From Harmonia axyridis (lineage: Eukaryota; Arthropoda; Insecta; Coleoptera; Coccinellidae), in contig NC_059501.1 in NCBI RefSeq assembly GCF_914767665.1, positions 40,214,501 through 40,278,500 of the forward strand: a DNA stretch of 64,000 bases, given 5' to 3'. How positions within the stretch are numbered: position 1 is the stretch's first letter; every line of letters starts with the position of its first letter. The translations under genes and the position numbers were made by a program. The notes below the pieces were generated by a model, which saw nothing but the letters and a program-made list of their open reading frames with translations, had not been told where the DNA came from and ran no database searches. This document shows, one piece after another, positions 32,420 through 43,915 of the stretch.

Positions 32420-33010
32420 TTATAAATGTTGTGTTCTTGTGTGGAGGATTTTTAAACATTGTTTTGTTCTGATGTGTTGAAAATTAATGATGCTTCCCCA
32501 CTCTTTCAGGTTATCAATTATATTTGAATGATGTTCATTATCCAATTTCAGGTAAGTTTTCAATCGATTAGATGACCTGTGTCCTGTGATTTTTATAATT
32601 TCCTGCTCATTGATACCTGCTTTGGCAAGGTGAGGCACTGCAGTCGATCGTGCAGAATGGTTGGTAATTTTAATTTTTTCAATATAGAGTCCAATCATCT
32701 CTGCAAATTCTTTCATCCACTCAGACATCATGTTCACCCTAATCGGCATAGTTTTGTACCACCCTGAAGAATATGGTTTATCCCAAGCAATATTAACTGT
32801 TAAAAATAACCTGTCAGTTTTGATACTTGCATTTCGCTTGCTGAGTGAGTTCTTGAGCAATCGAACAGGACAAATATCAGGGTTCACGGTATGTGCTATT
32901 AACTATTTACTGTCAGCACATCTTTGTGCTGCCCTTGCCGTTTTGGAAAATATAGGGTTATACTCTATTCTTGTGGTGATCAACCCCGCATTGTTCGTTT
33001 CGTCTTTGAA
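32420..33010 (-). pseudogene. Tyrosine recombinase of the ZMYM/QRICH (DUF3504-like) type
   Basis: From 32887 the frame reads NPDICPVRLLKNSLSKR, GWYKTMPIRVNMMSEWMKE, then KITNHSARSTAVPHLAKAG (His-x-x-Arg) and ITGHRSSNRLKTYLKLD (His and the nucleophilic Tyr). This matches the Crypton-derived domain shared with vertebrate ZMYM2-4 and QRICH1 more than the two Cryptons at 18.6-21.1 kb. To the right (32890-33010) a possible continuation is broken by a stop. The half containing the first catalytic Arg is missing. It is followed upstream by copia sequence, an association that need not be functional. Confidence 0.65.
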
Positions 33011-33229
33011 ATAATGCACTAAACATTGAGAACCTTCTCCACCACGTCATGCCAGTTCATATGAAGCAATATGATAAAATTCTCAGTTCTATTTATGTGA
33101 ATAAATTGAATTTTTTGAACTTTGTCTAATTTGAAAAATTCATTTAATAATGAGTCCGGTCCTCGAATATTGAAATAATCAATATCTCTCTGACTTGAAC
33201 CCGACATGTGCCAATAACATCCCAAGTTT

Positions 33230-33779
33230 CAATGAATTCCGCCGATAAGTTTGGTTCAGATGATGGTTTCATTATTTCCATGAATATAAAAGTCACCCTG
33301 TAGCTTTATCATTGTTAAGCAACATTGCTCTCAATTTTTCTTCCGTTAATCAAAAATTTACTGACATCTTCACTGACCAGATTATGGTTTGCTACACTGT
33401 CTATCATGAAAGTAATTTTCTCATTATTTAAGTAATAGGAATTTCCACTGTCTTCTTCAGCACTGTATACCTGCTGTCTCTGGATACTTATAGATTCTGC
33501 TCGTTTGTGACCATATTTTCCACAATTTTGACATTTGAACGGAAATTTATTTCTGTTTTGACTATTACCTCTTCCTGAAGCCCCTCAATGACTTCTCCCA
33601 AGATAATTTCCATTGTGACTAAAGTTATCTGAGCTTTTGAAAATAATTCCTAGTGCACTTTCATGTGTTCGATCCTTTTGGTGTCTAACTTCCGCCATCA
33701 ATATCTTTCTTTTCAAGAATCTTGTGTTACTGTTACTGCTCGATAAAATAGTATATCTAGAGCAGTTATGACACCTCAA
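33230..33779 (-). pseudogene. Ty1/copia gag zinc knuckle and protease fragment
   Basis: Minus-strand frames give a gag tail (KDRTHESALGIIF), NKFPFKCQNCGKYGHKRAE (zinc knuckle with the last Cys changed), and about 130 bp further the protease motif FMIDSVANHNLVSEDV, in which the usual DSGA has become DSVA. Both agree with copia proteins. A stop after LGRSH and the damaged motifs show it is inactive. Integrase and RT are not adjacent; copia RT pieces elsewhere in the window belong to other copies. Confidence 0.75.
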
Positions 33780-34007
33780 TAACTATGTGACATAGCTGAT
33801 AACAACTATGAAATGATTTCAGTTTCCGCGCCTATATTGCCAATACAGAATATAATGTAAACATATCAATGGTCTTCTTCAACAATTATGGTATAAAAAT
33901 ATATTATTTGGGATGTTTTCATTTCTGAATGTTATTACGCACGACTTTGAATTTACATATGTGACTTCATTTTCTATTATCATCCTCCTCATTAGTCTTA
34001 TGATGAT

Positions 34008-34300
34008 TTAATATTTCAAACCTTGATTCCGCATAATCTTGATTTCTTGTTCTGTAATAGTTATATCCGAAATAACTCCCATACTGATGATATTTATGGG
34101 AGTTATATAAATATTACAGTAACTCAATTTTGCATGTTTAGCACTCGCAAACTCAATTCCAACACTATTTTTCCCTTTAATTTTGATGTTTGTAACATTG
34201 AAGTTAAGGTTATTATTGTCATATAAAAATTTTCCTAGCTTCAATGTTTCCAACTGTACCCTCAATGTACACTACATGTGGACCTAAATATTTTGTTTCA
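34008..34300 (-). pseudogene. LINE ORF1-like fragment
   Basis: The segment LKLGKFLYDNNNLNFNVTNI followed by GKNSVGIEFASAKHAKL and GVISDITITEQEIK has the layout of the folded domain of insect Jockey/R1-type ORF1 proteins (…LGxxLxxx..NIxxIxxxGxNxVxVxFxSxxxANxL…GVVxxIxxxxxxEEI). No zinc knuckle remains. Family assignment is tentative. Confidence 0.5.
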
Positions 34301-35889
34301 ATTTCAAAAACTGTTTTTTGTTTGTTTTCATTAGTTTCTTGTTAATGTTTGATGTTTCTATGTTCTGCAAAAGATTTACTAATTCGTCTATCATTCATAA
34401 ATCATTATTTTGTTTAACCTCTTTCCTAAATTCCGTTAATTCTATTTCCAGTTCTGCCAAATCTGTCCAAAACATAGAAGTTTAAGATAAATTTTCTTGC
34501 TTTCTGTGCTTTAATGTTATTTCAATCAAATCTATTGTTTCAAGATATCTTCCGAGATATTACCGAATTCAATTGGGAAGGGAATTGAGTCAATCCTGCT
34601 CGACGTGAGATTCCAGGGTTCCTTTCCTTGTTCGCCTTATATAGGGTCCCCGTTCTGGGATATGGATGTCTCATTCTTGATTTTTTGTTTTGTTAGGCTT
34701 GAGAAAAAGAAAGTTTTTTTATAATAAGAATGAATAATATGAGATATGAGACATCCACCCGAGGGTTTGACCGTGAGATATCGATTTTGATGAATATCCC
34801 GGATTTCACTTGAAATAGTTTCAGATTAGGACATCGTCCTATATTGGAAACAGAATGATGAGGTCCTTTTGAGAATTTTGACCTGGTAAGAAAGTCTCCA
34901 TGCCCATAATCTTGTATATTTCGTCTCAAATACAAGAATGAATTACAAAATTGGTCTGAACCATGTTTTATTATTATTATTTTTTTTTTTGGAGCCCGTG
35001 TTGTATGACGGAGGCACAAATAGTATATTGTGCATAAAAAGTACTTAGTTTTGATGAATTCAAGCAGGAGCATGTTCGGGCTTCGGCTGGGTGTTTAAAG
35101 TTGTCGTTGAGACGACATCCGCACCCCTCTTTTGATTATAGAAATAGCCTTCAGCAGCCGAATGCTCTTAAAATTGTCCCAAAGTAAGTGACAAGATCAC
35201 TATAATTTTTCTCAGATAAATAAGATGAGTAGTAGAGGAGAGTAACAATTTGTACAGTAGTAGGGATCATTACTTATTGTATGAAGAAATGATATCAATT
35301 TTTGATAATTTATTCAATGTAATAATTTTTTTTGGGAATTTAGTGAACGTTTATGGTGGTTATGTTCATATAATTAGTTGATTTGTTTTTTTTCTAAATT
35401 TGATTGATGAAAAAATTGTAACGGATATAATCTATTTTGAGCGAAATATTGTAATATATTTATGCAAAAATTGGGAATTGAAGACGTAGGCTGAAAGCAA
35501 CTTCAGGAAGATGAATCCTAGTTAACGGAATAACCTTACTCTTCCAATTGTGTATGTTAATGTCCAAAACTAAAATGACATCGTGACGTCAGAAAATATA
35601 CACCAATATTGGGTATAAACTGAACACTACCTGAGAAGTAACTTTATCAATTAACTGGTTAGATGATTTATCAGTTTATAGGCTGATGGTAAAAAGAAGC
35701 TTTTTGTTATTAGTAGAGTATTGAGCTGAAGAAGAAGATATATTGACTGAAGAAGATTATACTCGTAATATGGAGAAAGAAGATGGGATTACGATGGAAC
35801 TGAGGATTAAGAAGATGCTCAGAGAATCCTGAATCTTGAAACCAAGATGTATATGGTAGAAATATGCTAGTAGACGTCAGGCAAAGGGT
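34301..35889. other. No gene recognised
   Basis: Short frames only, including a 126-codon minus-strand frame at 34693-35073 with no motif I know. A GC-richer patch at 35070-35150 carries no obvious repeat. Confidence 0.45.
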
Positions 35890-35989
35890 TTGGACATCGA
35901 GTATGTTCAATTAAGAAGAAATGACTCCCTCGCCGATAATCGACTATTCATGAATGGATTTATGGTTTTCAACGTCGGATTTCGTATGA

Positions 35990-36328
35990 TTGAATATGGC
36001 CTTAAATTATACTACCGACCGTGCTTGTATGGGAATTGTTTACGGAAAAACAATGCTAGCAAGTCTATGGACTTTCAGCCCTCTGAGAAAAACAAATCTT
36101 TACCAAAGAAAAAAACAGAAGATCACCAGAATTATAATGGACGTCGAAAAAAAGGTTATTTCCGTGACGAAGATTAGATCCAAGAAAATAACCATTCCAC
36201 CAGACAACCCTAGGAAGCAGTATTATGAAACCAAGTGCCGCGATAGTGAAATTTTGAAACCCCGAAAAGTGAACAAACTCCATGCTGGAGTTAGTGGAGT
36301 ACATAGAAGAACGGATATCCTGGATTGA
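35990..36328 (+). other. Reading frame with a neurotrophin-like KQYYETKCRD segment
   Basis: A 112-codon frame whose second half reads VEKKVISVTKI, ITIPPDNPRKQYYETKCRD and, 20 residues on, HAGVSGVHRRTD. NGF-family proteins have at this place a V.V..V strand, (K/R)QYF.ETKC and CRGID..HW. The resemblance covers about 60 residues in order, but the Cys expected before RGID is Val, the frame stops before the final Cys residues, and the first half does not look like a neurotrophin. A decayed exon or chance similarity are both possible. Confidence 0.25.
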
Positions 36329-36639
36329 TTTTATGAATTTTGTTCTATTTATGTATTAAGACTTGTATTTGATTTTCTTCCTTTGTAATTGAGTCTTGTC
36401 GAATTATTAAATAATGTCGGAGAACATACCACCACAGACTTAAACCGTTCAGAAGTTTCAAGTTTTCAGTAGGTAGGAATGATAAGCTATGTATTTTCAG
36501 AATGAAAAATTTTGATTTTGTTGGAGGTAGGCTCAATGTTCAAAGAGATAAGTGATACTGTATATGCTGGAGAGAAAGGACTACTTCACAAATGTGGTCA
36601 AAAGTAAGGAAAAGTTATAGCAACCGATGTCACAAATTT

Positions 36640-37560
36640 TTCGGAGGGGGGAGTAATGTGATAAATCGAAAATTCATAAATTATTCAACACACATACATT
36701 GTATTCAGAATAGCTACTAAATTTCGTGTAATCCGATATCATCTTAGCAGCAGGATATCCATTATAGATTATTATTTTTCTTAGTTATCAGCTCGAAACG
36801 TCTCGCCACTATGTTGATGAATTCGATTTACATCTCAGGGATGAGAATGACTAGGAACGAATATTAATTAGTACCTGGAATTTTTAGCTTATCTGTATTC
36901 AGTCAGCAGGTTGCACAGTTTTTTGGCTCCCAGATGAGACAGCAGAAAAAAGTAGTATCGCTTAGGTATAGAGAGGGTTTCGGAACTTATACGTTGGGCG
37001 CGGAACTAGACTCAAAACAAACAATTTCTTTGGACATTTGAGTAAGAGATAAACGGTCAAGGTGTTTAAAAAAATGAGAATTTCAATTGAGCGATTACAC
37101 TTTCAAGTAGTAGGAGATAAGAAAGAAGGGAATTGTTCTGGTTCTAAGGAAGGAAGGGTTAGGTTAGAAGTAGGTTAAAAAAGGGGTTTTAATAGTTTCG
37201 GTTTGTTTATTATTGGAGTAGGTTTAGTTCGGAGTTCGCAGTTCAAGTGTGAATTGCATAAAAAGAAGTTCAGAAACACCAGGCATAGGCAGGGCGTAAA
37301 GACCAACCTAGCTCCGCGGGATAAGGGCAAGTAAAATTTCAAAAGATCTTTTGGCTATTCTCTTTTGAGAAACCAATACTTTCTCCTCCGAAAACAAGTA
37401 TTGCAGAGTAGTCCCGAATTCACCTAGACTCAAAGTTTAAGTAATAATTTTGTTTGTTTTTATTTTGTTTGAGCATTGAATCATTCCATATCGCGTACAA
37501 GCTTCAGCCTCTGTGTTACATGTTTATGTCACAATGAACTATTATATTCTATCTATATAT
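36640..37560 (+). repeat. Gypsy-type polypurine tract and putative LTR
   Basis: CGGAGGGGGGAGTAATG (36643-36659) is a good polypurine tract, followed by TGTGATAAATCG, a plausible LTR start. The following 0.9 kb has no ORF, contains AG-rich stretches and ends loosely near 37520-37560. No second copy exists in the window, so the 3' limit is a guess. Confidence 0.35.
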
Positions 37561-37761
37561 TTGTCGTCAGAGAAATCTTGGCTTTTGAGCCAACTAACGT
37601 AAAATCTTTGTATTATTTAATTTTTTTTTAATATATTCAATTTGAAATCAATTTGATTTTAATTACCTAGAATCAAATCCTGTCTCCCAAGAAAAAAAAT
37701 CAATAACAAGACCTGTCTATTATAGCGACGGGCCGAATCTACAGTAAGACCTTTTGGATTC

Positions 37762-38560
37762 TTAAAAATTCTCTATCTGGAAAGTCGCTTTTCCAGGAGT
37801 TGTGAAGAACTTCAACCTAAAACGAGTAAACTTGATGTCTTCAACTTCAGTGGTCAGACAATTACTCTCAGTAACAACGATGATCCAGCTCGTTCCACTT
37901 TTTGCTTTTTTAAGCATTCGTTTTATTATTTCGACATATCGTTCAGCAAGACCATTAGATTGGTGGTGATGAGGACACTGAAACGACTTCAAAATTCTAA
38001 TCTTGCGCAAATGTTTTAAAAGATTTTGAATTATATGGGACCTTGTCAGAAAACATTTTATCTGGCAAACCAAAAAGTGAAAATTTCTGTTTACAAAAAA
38101 TGATTACCTCATTGATACCTCTTGATGTTGTCTGTCTAACTCCTACCCAGTTTGAGTATGAATCCTTCACTTTCATTTTCAAAAAATTCAGAGAATATAT
38201 ACAGCCAAGGTCCTTCTGGTATAGCGTGATTCACTAGTTTTTTTTTTTTATTAGACATTTGGTTTATTTGACATTTTCCACTTTTTAATACTAAATTTTC
38301 GACTTCCTTCAAGATATTGGGCCAATAAAAAAATTTGTCTGGGTCTAGATTCAGATTTTTGAACTCCAAAGTGAGGTTTGAACATTTGTTTCCTCAAAGA
38401 TTGCGGAACTATCATACAATTTTTGTATCTAAGAATAGAAGATCATTGGCAAGATATATTTTTCCTACAACTGCTATAAAAGTAGTGAATTCTTCACAGC
38501 TTGACACTGTGGGAAATATCATTTCTCACGACACTTTGCCCACACCTCGCTTGGTAGACC
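37762..38560 (-). pseudogene. Ty3/gypsy integrase fragment
   Basis: From right to left: KNCMIVPQSLRKQMFKPHFG (before the zinc domain) near 38430-38370, FYWPNILKEVENLV with C..CQ (zinc domain), DSYSNWVGV (first core Asp), FGLPDKMFSDKVPYNSKSF (second core block, the usual SDNGP now SDKVP) and CPHHHQSNGLAERYVEIIKR with the catalytic Glu. Four frames are needed, so it is inactive. It differs from the gypsy at 1.7-5 kb, where the integrase stops before the Glu block. Confidence 0.85.
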
Positions 38561-38721
38561 AATGAAATTCGGCTTTTGGGTTGTTTCTTCGGAAACGCAA
38601 TAAATTAGCACAAACTGTCAACGAAGGCCATTTTGATTTGAATCAACTCCATTACTTGAATTATTGGAATTTGTGCAGTTGTAGGAAAAGTATAGTGTGC
38701 AAAAAAGTGTTTCTTTTGACC

Positions 38722-39345
38722 TCAAGAATCTTCGGTTAAAATATATGTACAAGTCAAAGACTCACCCTGTATAAACCAATGATTCGGAAGACGTGCTGAG
38801 ATTTTAATACATGGAGAAGGGCAGAAAATACCGTATCCAACGGAATCGGGATCTCTGGACAAAGATGCATCTGTGAAAAAAAGATGGTGTTGACGAAACT
38901 TGTCAGAAATTGAAGAATTAAATTCCTGGGGGTTTGAAATTGTGTATTTTGGAAGATCTGAGCTGAAAACAACTATCCTATTCAGCCTGACTTGAATTGG
39001 GATGTCAAAGAAAGGGATATTTGGTTCAGTTTTAATGAGATGTTTTCGTGATATGAGATCTGCAACTGCCTGAAAAAGAGGAGGGATGGTAGTTCTCATC
39101 CACAAGCAATCAAGATTTTGTTCACTGATTGCTTTGAGGACTGGATGGTTTTCAATTCTGTAAAGTTTTGAGACGTACTTGAAGGCTAACCATTTTCGTC
39201 GATAGTGGGGTCTGGGCTTCCTCATAAAGTATTGCATTAGTAGGGGTTGATTTCAAGAGAAATAATGCTGATCGAAGTAGAGCATATTGAGCTCTATCCA
39301 GTCGATTCAGGTTCGCTTTCGAGCATCTGCCATAAAAAATACTAG
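38722..39345 (-). pseudogene. LINE RNase H-type domain fragment
   Basis: Upstream frame at about 39345-39240: FYGRCSKANLNRLDRAQYAL, the thumb-to-RNase H linker of I/R1/Loa-type LINEs. The 171-codon frame (39237-38722) has RKWLAFKYVSKLYRIENHPV and HHLFFTDASLSRDPDSVGYG with the first RNase H Asp (FTDAS), then ISARLPNHWFIQGESL with the Glu. The last catalytic Asp is beyond the break at 38730. RNase H in a LINE separates it from the CR1-like elements elsewhere here. Confidence 0.75.
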
Positions 39346-39417
39346 AGTAATCGGTAATTCTTTACTTTAACGCCCCCTCGTATTTTTCACTTTTTTGTTA
39401 TTTTTCATTGAAAATGT

Positions 39418-39447
39418 GCATAATAATAATGATAATAATAATAAACC
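39418..39447. repeat. (TAA)n-type microsatellite at the R4 5' junction
   Basis: taataataatgataataataataaa directly precedes the R4/Dong 5' region. Dong of Bombyx is known to sit in TAA repeats. Confidence 0.8.
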
Positions 39448-39691
39448 TTTTTGCGGGTAGCGGTAGGTGAATCTCTAGCGATTCACCTATCAGGAGAGTT
39501 GAATCGACTCCTGCCCACCGCAGATTCCAGGAGCTCCCTGACCCGGGAAGCTGAAACCTGTCGAAGGGACCCTGTCCAGAGTAACGGACGAAGCCATGTG
39601 GAAAGCAGCTCAAGAATTCTCCCACCGTAGCTCTGCGGATCGTAAAAAGCGATCAGAGGCCGTCTCCTCCACGACACGGAGGAACCCATGA

Positions 39692-40339
39692 ATGATGGTG
39701 AATTTAAGAAATAGGAATATAGAGCTGCTGCCTGAGGTTCGTCAGGGCGTGTCTGGAGCCGGCGCTGGACATGACAGTATGCGGGACGTCGGTGACAGAG
39801 TGTTAAGGAGACGGGCGTCTGTCGAACAAAATGCTACGCCTCCACAATCTCAACATTCTAGGAGAAGAATAACACGAGTTTGTCCGACCGCTGAAGGTGC
39901 TGCGCAGGATCCCCAACCAGCGCTCACCCAAGCAGGTCTACCAAGAAGACGCATGAAATGGACAAGTTCGATAAATGAAACGATCATGCGCATATATTAT
40001 GAAGTGACTAATATGGAAGAGGACAAAATAGGCTACCGTCAAAAATTATTTGCAGAATTCCACAGAAACTACCCCGAACTTCAAGTTTCTGAGCAAAGAG
40101 TAGCCGACCAATACCGGGTCATATTGAGAAATAAACTTGTACCCGACGAGAGACTTAACACCATAAAAAATGAAGTCCAATTGGGGCTACAGAATAGGAA
40201 CCTCACTAACAACGAAACGACAATTGAAGAAAACTACGATTGTGCTGAAAACCAACACAACATCAATGCACAAATGAACTCTGAGGAACAAAACAACACA
40301 GATATGATAGCAATAAGTGATGCTCAACGACGGAATATA
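39692..40339 (+). pseudogene. R4/Dong ORF, part 1 (N-terminal domain)
   Basis: Begins MMVNLRNRNIELLPEV at 39692. Residues 90-160 form a block (RRMKWTSSINETIMRIYYEV, then EQRVADQYRVILRNK) that I associate with the N-terminal, probably DNA-binding, domain of R4/Dong proteins. The frame is open up to the foldback MITE, where its last native codons are RRNI. There is a second possible start at 39695; the context does not decide. Confidence 0.75.
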
Positions 40340-40924
40340 CAGGGTGTTTCCTAAAAATGCGGCAAAAATTCAGGGGGTTGTTCCTTGGACTATTCTAAGA
40401 ATATTTTGTCCTTTGATGATTTTTGAAAAACCTCTTTGTTTCGAAGATACAGGGCGAACAACATTTTTCATATTTTTAAAATTAATAATAGTTTAAATAA
40501 AAATGCGTACCGCACTGTGTTTAATAAGTAGGTACAATTTATTTTTAAATTTGTTTGACAACATTCCAATTACTAAAAACGGCCAGTTTTTTGACTAAAA
40601 ATTGCTAATACATCACAAAACGAATTCAAATGAAAACCGTGTTTAATCTGTATTCCTTTACCATCTGCAATTTTTAGTCAAAAAACTGGCCGTTTTTAGT
40701 AATTGGAATGTTGTTAAAAAAATTTAATGTAACTACTTAGTAAACACAGTGCGGTACGCATTTTTATTTAAACTATTATTTATTTTAAAAATATGAAAAA
40801 TGTTGTTCGCCCTGTATCTTCGAAACAAAGAGGTTTTTCAAAAATCATCCAAGGACAAAACATGCTTAAAATAGTCCAAGGAACAACCCCCTGAATTTTT
40901 GCCGCATGTTTAGGAAACACCCTG
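40340..40924. mobile_element. Foldback MITE with TA duplication
   Basis: CAGGGTGTTTCCTAAA at the left and its complement at the right, flanked by TA at 40338-40339 and 40925-40926. The inverted arms run about 270 bp each with few mismatches, closing round 40640. No coding capacity. Taking out the element plus one TA leaves the R4 frame uninterrupted, so it arrived after R4 and in one step. Confidence 0.92.
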
Positions 40925-41985
40925 TATATGCTGCACCCGTCGAAAATCCAGAAGAAGACCAAAGAGAACTACTGGAGCGATTATTTGCCACAATGAATAG
41001 ATGCGTTATAGATTTTGAGGGCACAGATCCATTGAGACGACCGCTTCTGCCAAGATTGAGGACATCTAAGAAACTATCTCATCTTCTGGTCATGACCAAC
41101 AAGGAGATTATACCCAAGTATCTTTCTGACTACCATGATCTCGAATCATTACACCTCATCATATACTGTGCAGCATTTTCAATAGCAACAGTGCTAGGTG
41201 TGAAGCCAAAACCTAAAAGTCAGCAACCAGCAAGAGAACAACAACAAAATAAACCACATTGGCAAAAAAGGCTAGAAGACAAAGTTCATAGCATCCGTCA
41301 AGATATTGGGAGGCTCATCCAATTTGCAAAAGGTTCGCCGTCTAGAAGATTACAAAAAATGGTGAATATAATAACGGATCGTCACCGGCAACATACAACG
41401 TATGATCCAAACAATGAAAATGCTCAACAAATTTTAGACACTGAAACAAAAACTTAGTGTGTACTCCGAAAGACTCAGAAGATACAATGAGAGCTATAGA
41501 AGAAAACAGGATAATATGATTTTTGAAAACTCCGAAAGAAAATTCTATAGAATGTTAAACAATAATATGTCAGCAACACCAGGAAGTTATCCAACCGTCG
41601 AGGATATTGAGAATTTTTGGACAGATCAACTGGCTACACCAACCCCCTACAACTCCCAGGCTGATTGGATAAGAAGTGAAGAGAAATCCTGTGAGACAAT
41701 AGAATAAATGTCGCATAATGCAGTTTCAATAGAAGAATTCCATGAAATATTGAAAAACACACACAATTGGAAATCACCCGGCCCAGATGGAATCCACAAC
41801 TTTTGGTTGAGAAAATTTTGGTGTATACACGGCAGGCTAGTTGAAGCCATAAATGGTGTTATAAGTAATCCAACGGAAATGCCCAAATTTTTAACAACAG
41901 GGACCACTTACCTCTTACCGAAGGATATGCCACACACAGCGGATCCATCAAAATACAGACCAATTACATGTCTATCAACAATATA
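40925..41985 (+). pseudogene. R4/Dong ORF, part 2 (linker and RT fingers)
   Basis: Continues at YAAPVENPEED and is open to 41457; then a frameshift near 41430 moves reading to KQKLSVYSERLRRYNESYRR (41459-41707), and an in-frame TAA at 41705-41707 precedes MSHNAVSIEEFHEIL. The fingers read NWKSPGPDGIHNFWLRKFW and PSKYRPITCLSTIY, the usual KSPGxDGI and YRPI motifs. It ends at the DD41D foldback element. Confidence 0.85.
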
Positions 41986-43915
41986 CAGGGTGTCCCGTAA
42001 AGACCACGTCAAACCGAGGGAGAATGTTGATCAAAGGATAACTCACCTGCTATGGCCAAATTCCCATTATAAAAGTATTACCGTTTTCGAGATATTTTGT
42101 TTTTTTGAAAATAATGAATTTTTGCCCTTTTCAATAGTTTTGCCCTTACGGTTGGTACAATTTTACATCTTTCTGGTTAATTTTTTCTCTGAAATATTGC
42201 TGAAGAACAATTTCAACGTTTTCATTAAAAACATCCTCCAAAAATTTTAAAGGGGGGCTATGAGAAATATTTTTATTGGAAATTTTGGTAGTGGATTATT
42301 TTGTTCATGAAGTTTAGCTCATCGTAGTGGAAAAAAAATGTACCGAGCTACTGCTGCACATTACACCAATAATTTGTCTATTTTATAGTGATTTCAAAGA
42401 GGTATCACACAAGTCGTTTGTTATTCAAAGAAAAAAGATATTGCTGTTTTTATCCAAATGGGTACGTTTCTGACAAAATCAAGTTTGTCAATTCTGTTAA
42501 GAAATCTTCGATGTTGCATTACTTAGTGAACAATGGCAATTGTTTACGTGCGAAAATATTACTCGCATAATTATTCACCCCAACGAAATTCAATTTTGCT
42601 CGCAAATTTTGGAAAACATCATGCAGATCCAGATTTTTTGATAAGATCATTTGGAGTGACGAGTCTTCCTGTACCAAGGATGGGTACATGAATCTCCACA
42701 ACTTGCATAGCTGGAATATCATAAATCCACACGAGGTGGGGGAAGATAGATCACAATATCGATTCAAGATCAATTTATGGACTGGAATATTTAAGATGCA
42801 ATTTTGGGCCCGATCGAACTGCCGGCATCACTGAACGCAAACAATTATTTGGAATTTTTAACCAACCAGCTGCCCATTTTATTGGAAGATATGCCCGCTG
42901 CGACGTAGTCTGTGGTTTCAACATGATGGATGTCCAGCACATTACGGACTCGAAGTTACCGCACATTTGAATAGAACTTATCCCTACCGGTGGATTGGAA
43001 GAGAAGGTGAAATTTTGTGGCCTCCTCGTTCACCTGACCTAAATCCTATGGACTTTTATTATTGGGGCTGCCTAAAAGACGAAGTATACGCAACACCTAC
43101 ACGTGATGAAGCCGAATTGAGAGCAATTCGGCTTCATCACGTATGGGTGTAGCGTATATTTTGTCTTTTAGGTAGCCCCAATATTAAAAGTCCAGAGGAT
43201 TTAGGTCTTCATGTACCCATCCTTGGTACAGGAAGATTCGTCGCTCCAAATGATCTTATTAAAAAAATTTGGATCTGCATGATGTTTTCCAAAATTTGCC
43301 GGCAAAATTGAATTTCGTTGAGGTGAATAATTATGCGAGTAATATTTTCGCACGTAAACAATTGCCATTGTTCACTAAGTAATGCAACATCGAAGATTTC
43401 TTAACAGAATTGACAAACTTGATTTTGTTAGAAACGTACCCATTTGGATAAAAACAGCCATATCTTTTTCCTTTGAATAACAAATGACTTGTGTGATAGC
43501 TCTTTGAAAACACTATAAAATAAACAAATTATTGGTGTAATGTGCAGCAGTAGCTCGGTACATTTTTTTTCCACTACGATGAGCTAAACTTCATGAACAA
43601 AATAATCCACTACCAAAATTTCCAATAAAAATATTTCTCATAGCCCCCGTTTAAAATTTTTGGAGGATGTTTTTGATGAAAACGTTAAAATCGTTCTTCA
43701 GCAATATTTTACAGAAAAAATTAACCAGCAAGATATAAAATTGTACCAACCGTAAGGGCAAAATTATTGAAAGGGGCAAAAATTCATTATTTTCAAAAAA
43801 ACAAAATATCTCGAAAACGGTAATACTTTTATAATGGGAATTTTGTCATAGCAGGTGAGTTATCCTTTGATCAACATTCTCCCTCGGTTTGACGTGGTCT
43901 TTACGGGACACCCTG
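41986..43915. mobile_element. DD41D mariner folded into a giant hairpin
   Basis: TA at 41984-41985 and 43916-43917 flanks ends CAGGGTGTCCCGTAAAGACC and its complement. The left arm (41986-43119) and right arm (43124-43915) are inverted copies separated by 4 nt (agag); the right arm lacks about 340 bp corresponding to roughly 42690-43035. The left arm carries most of a mariner transposase. Removal with one TA restores an open R4 frame, so the hairpin structure inserted as a unit or formed after insertion by inverted duplication. Confidence 0.92.
42560..43119 (+). pseudogene. DD41D mariner transposase, decayed
   Basis: Plus-strand frames within the left arm read DKIIWSDESSCTKDGYMN (first Asp), WFQHDGCPAHYGLEVTAHLN (second Asp) and WPPRSPDLNPMDFYYWG (third Asp). 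Forty-one residues lie between the second and third Asp, the rosa-like DD41D spacing, the same as in the copy at 22 kb. Stops after RSNCRHH and at other sites, and the missing N- and C-termini, mean no enzyme. The last codons run directly into the centre of the hairpin. Confidence 0.8.
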
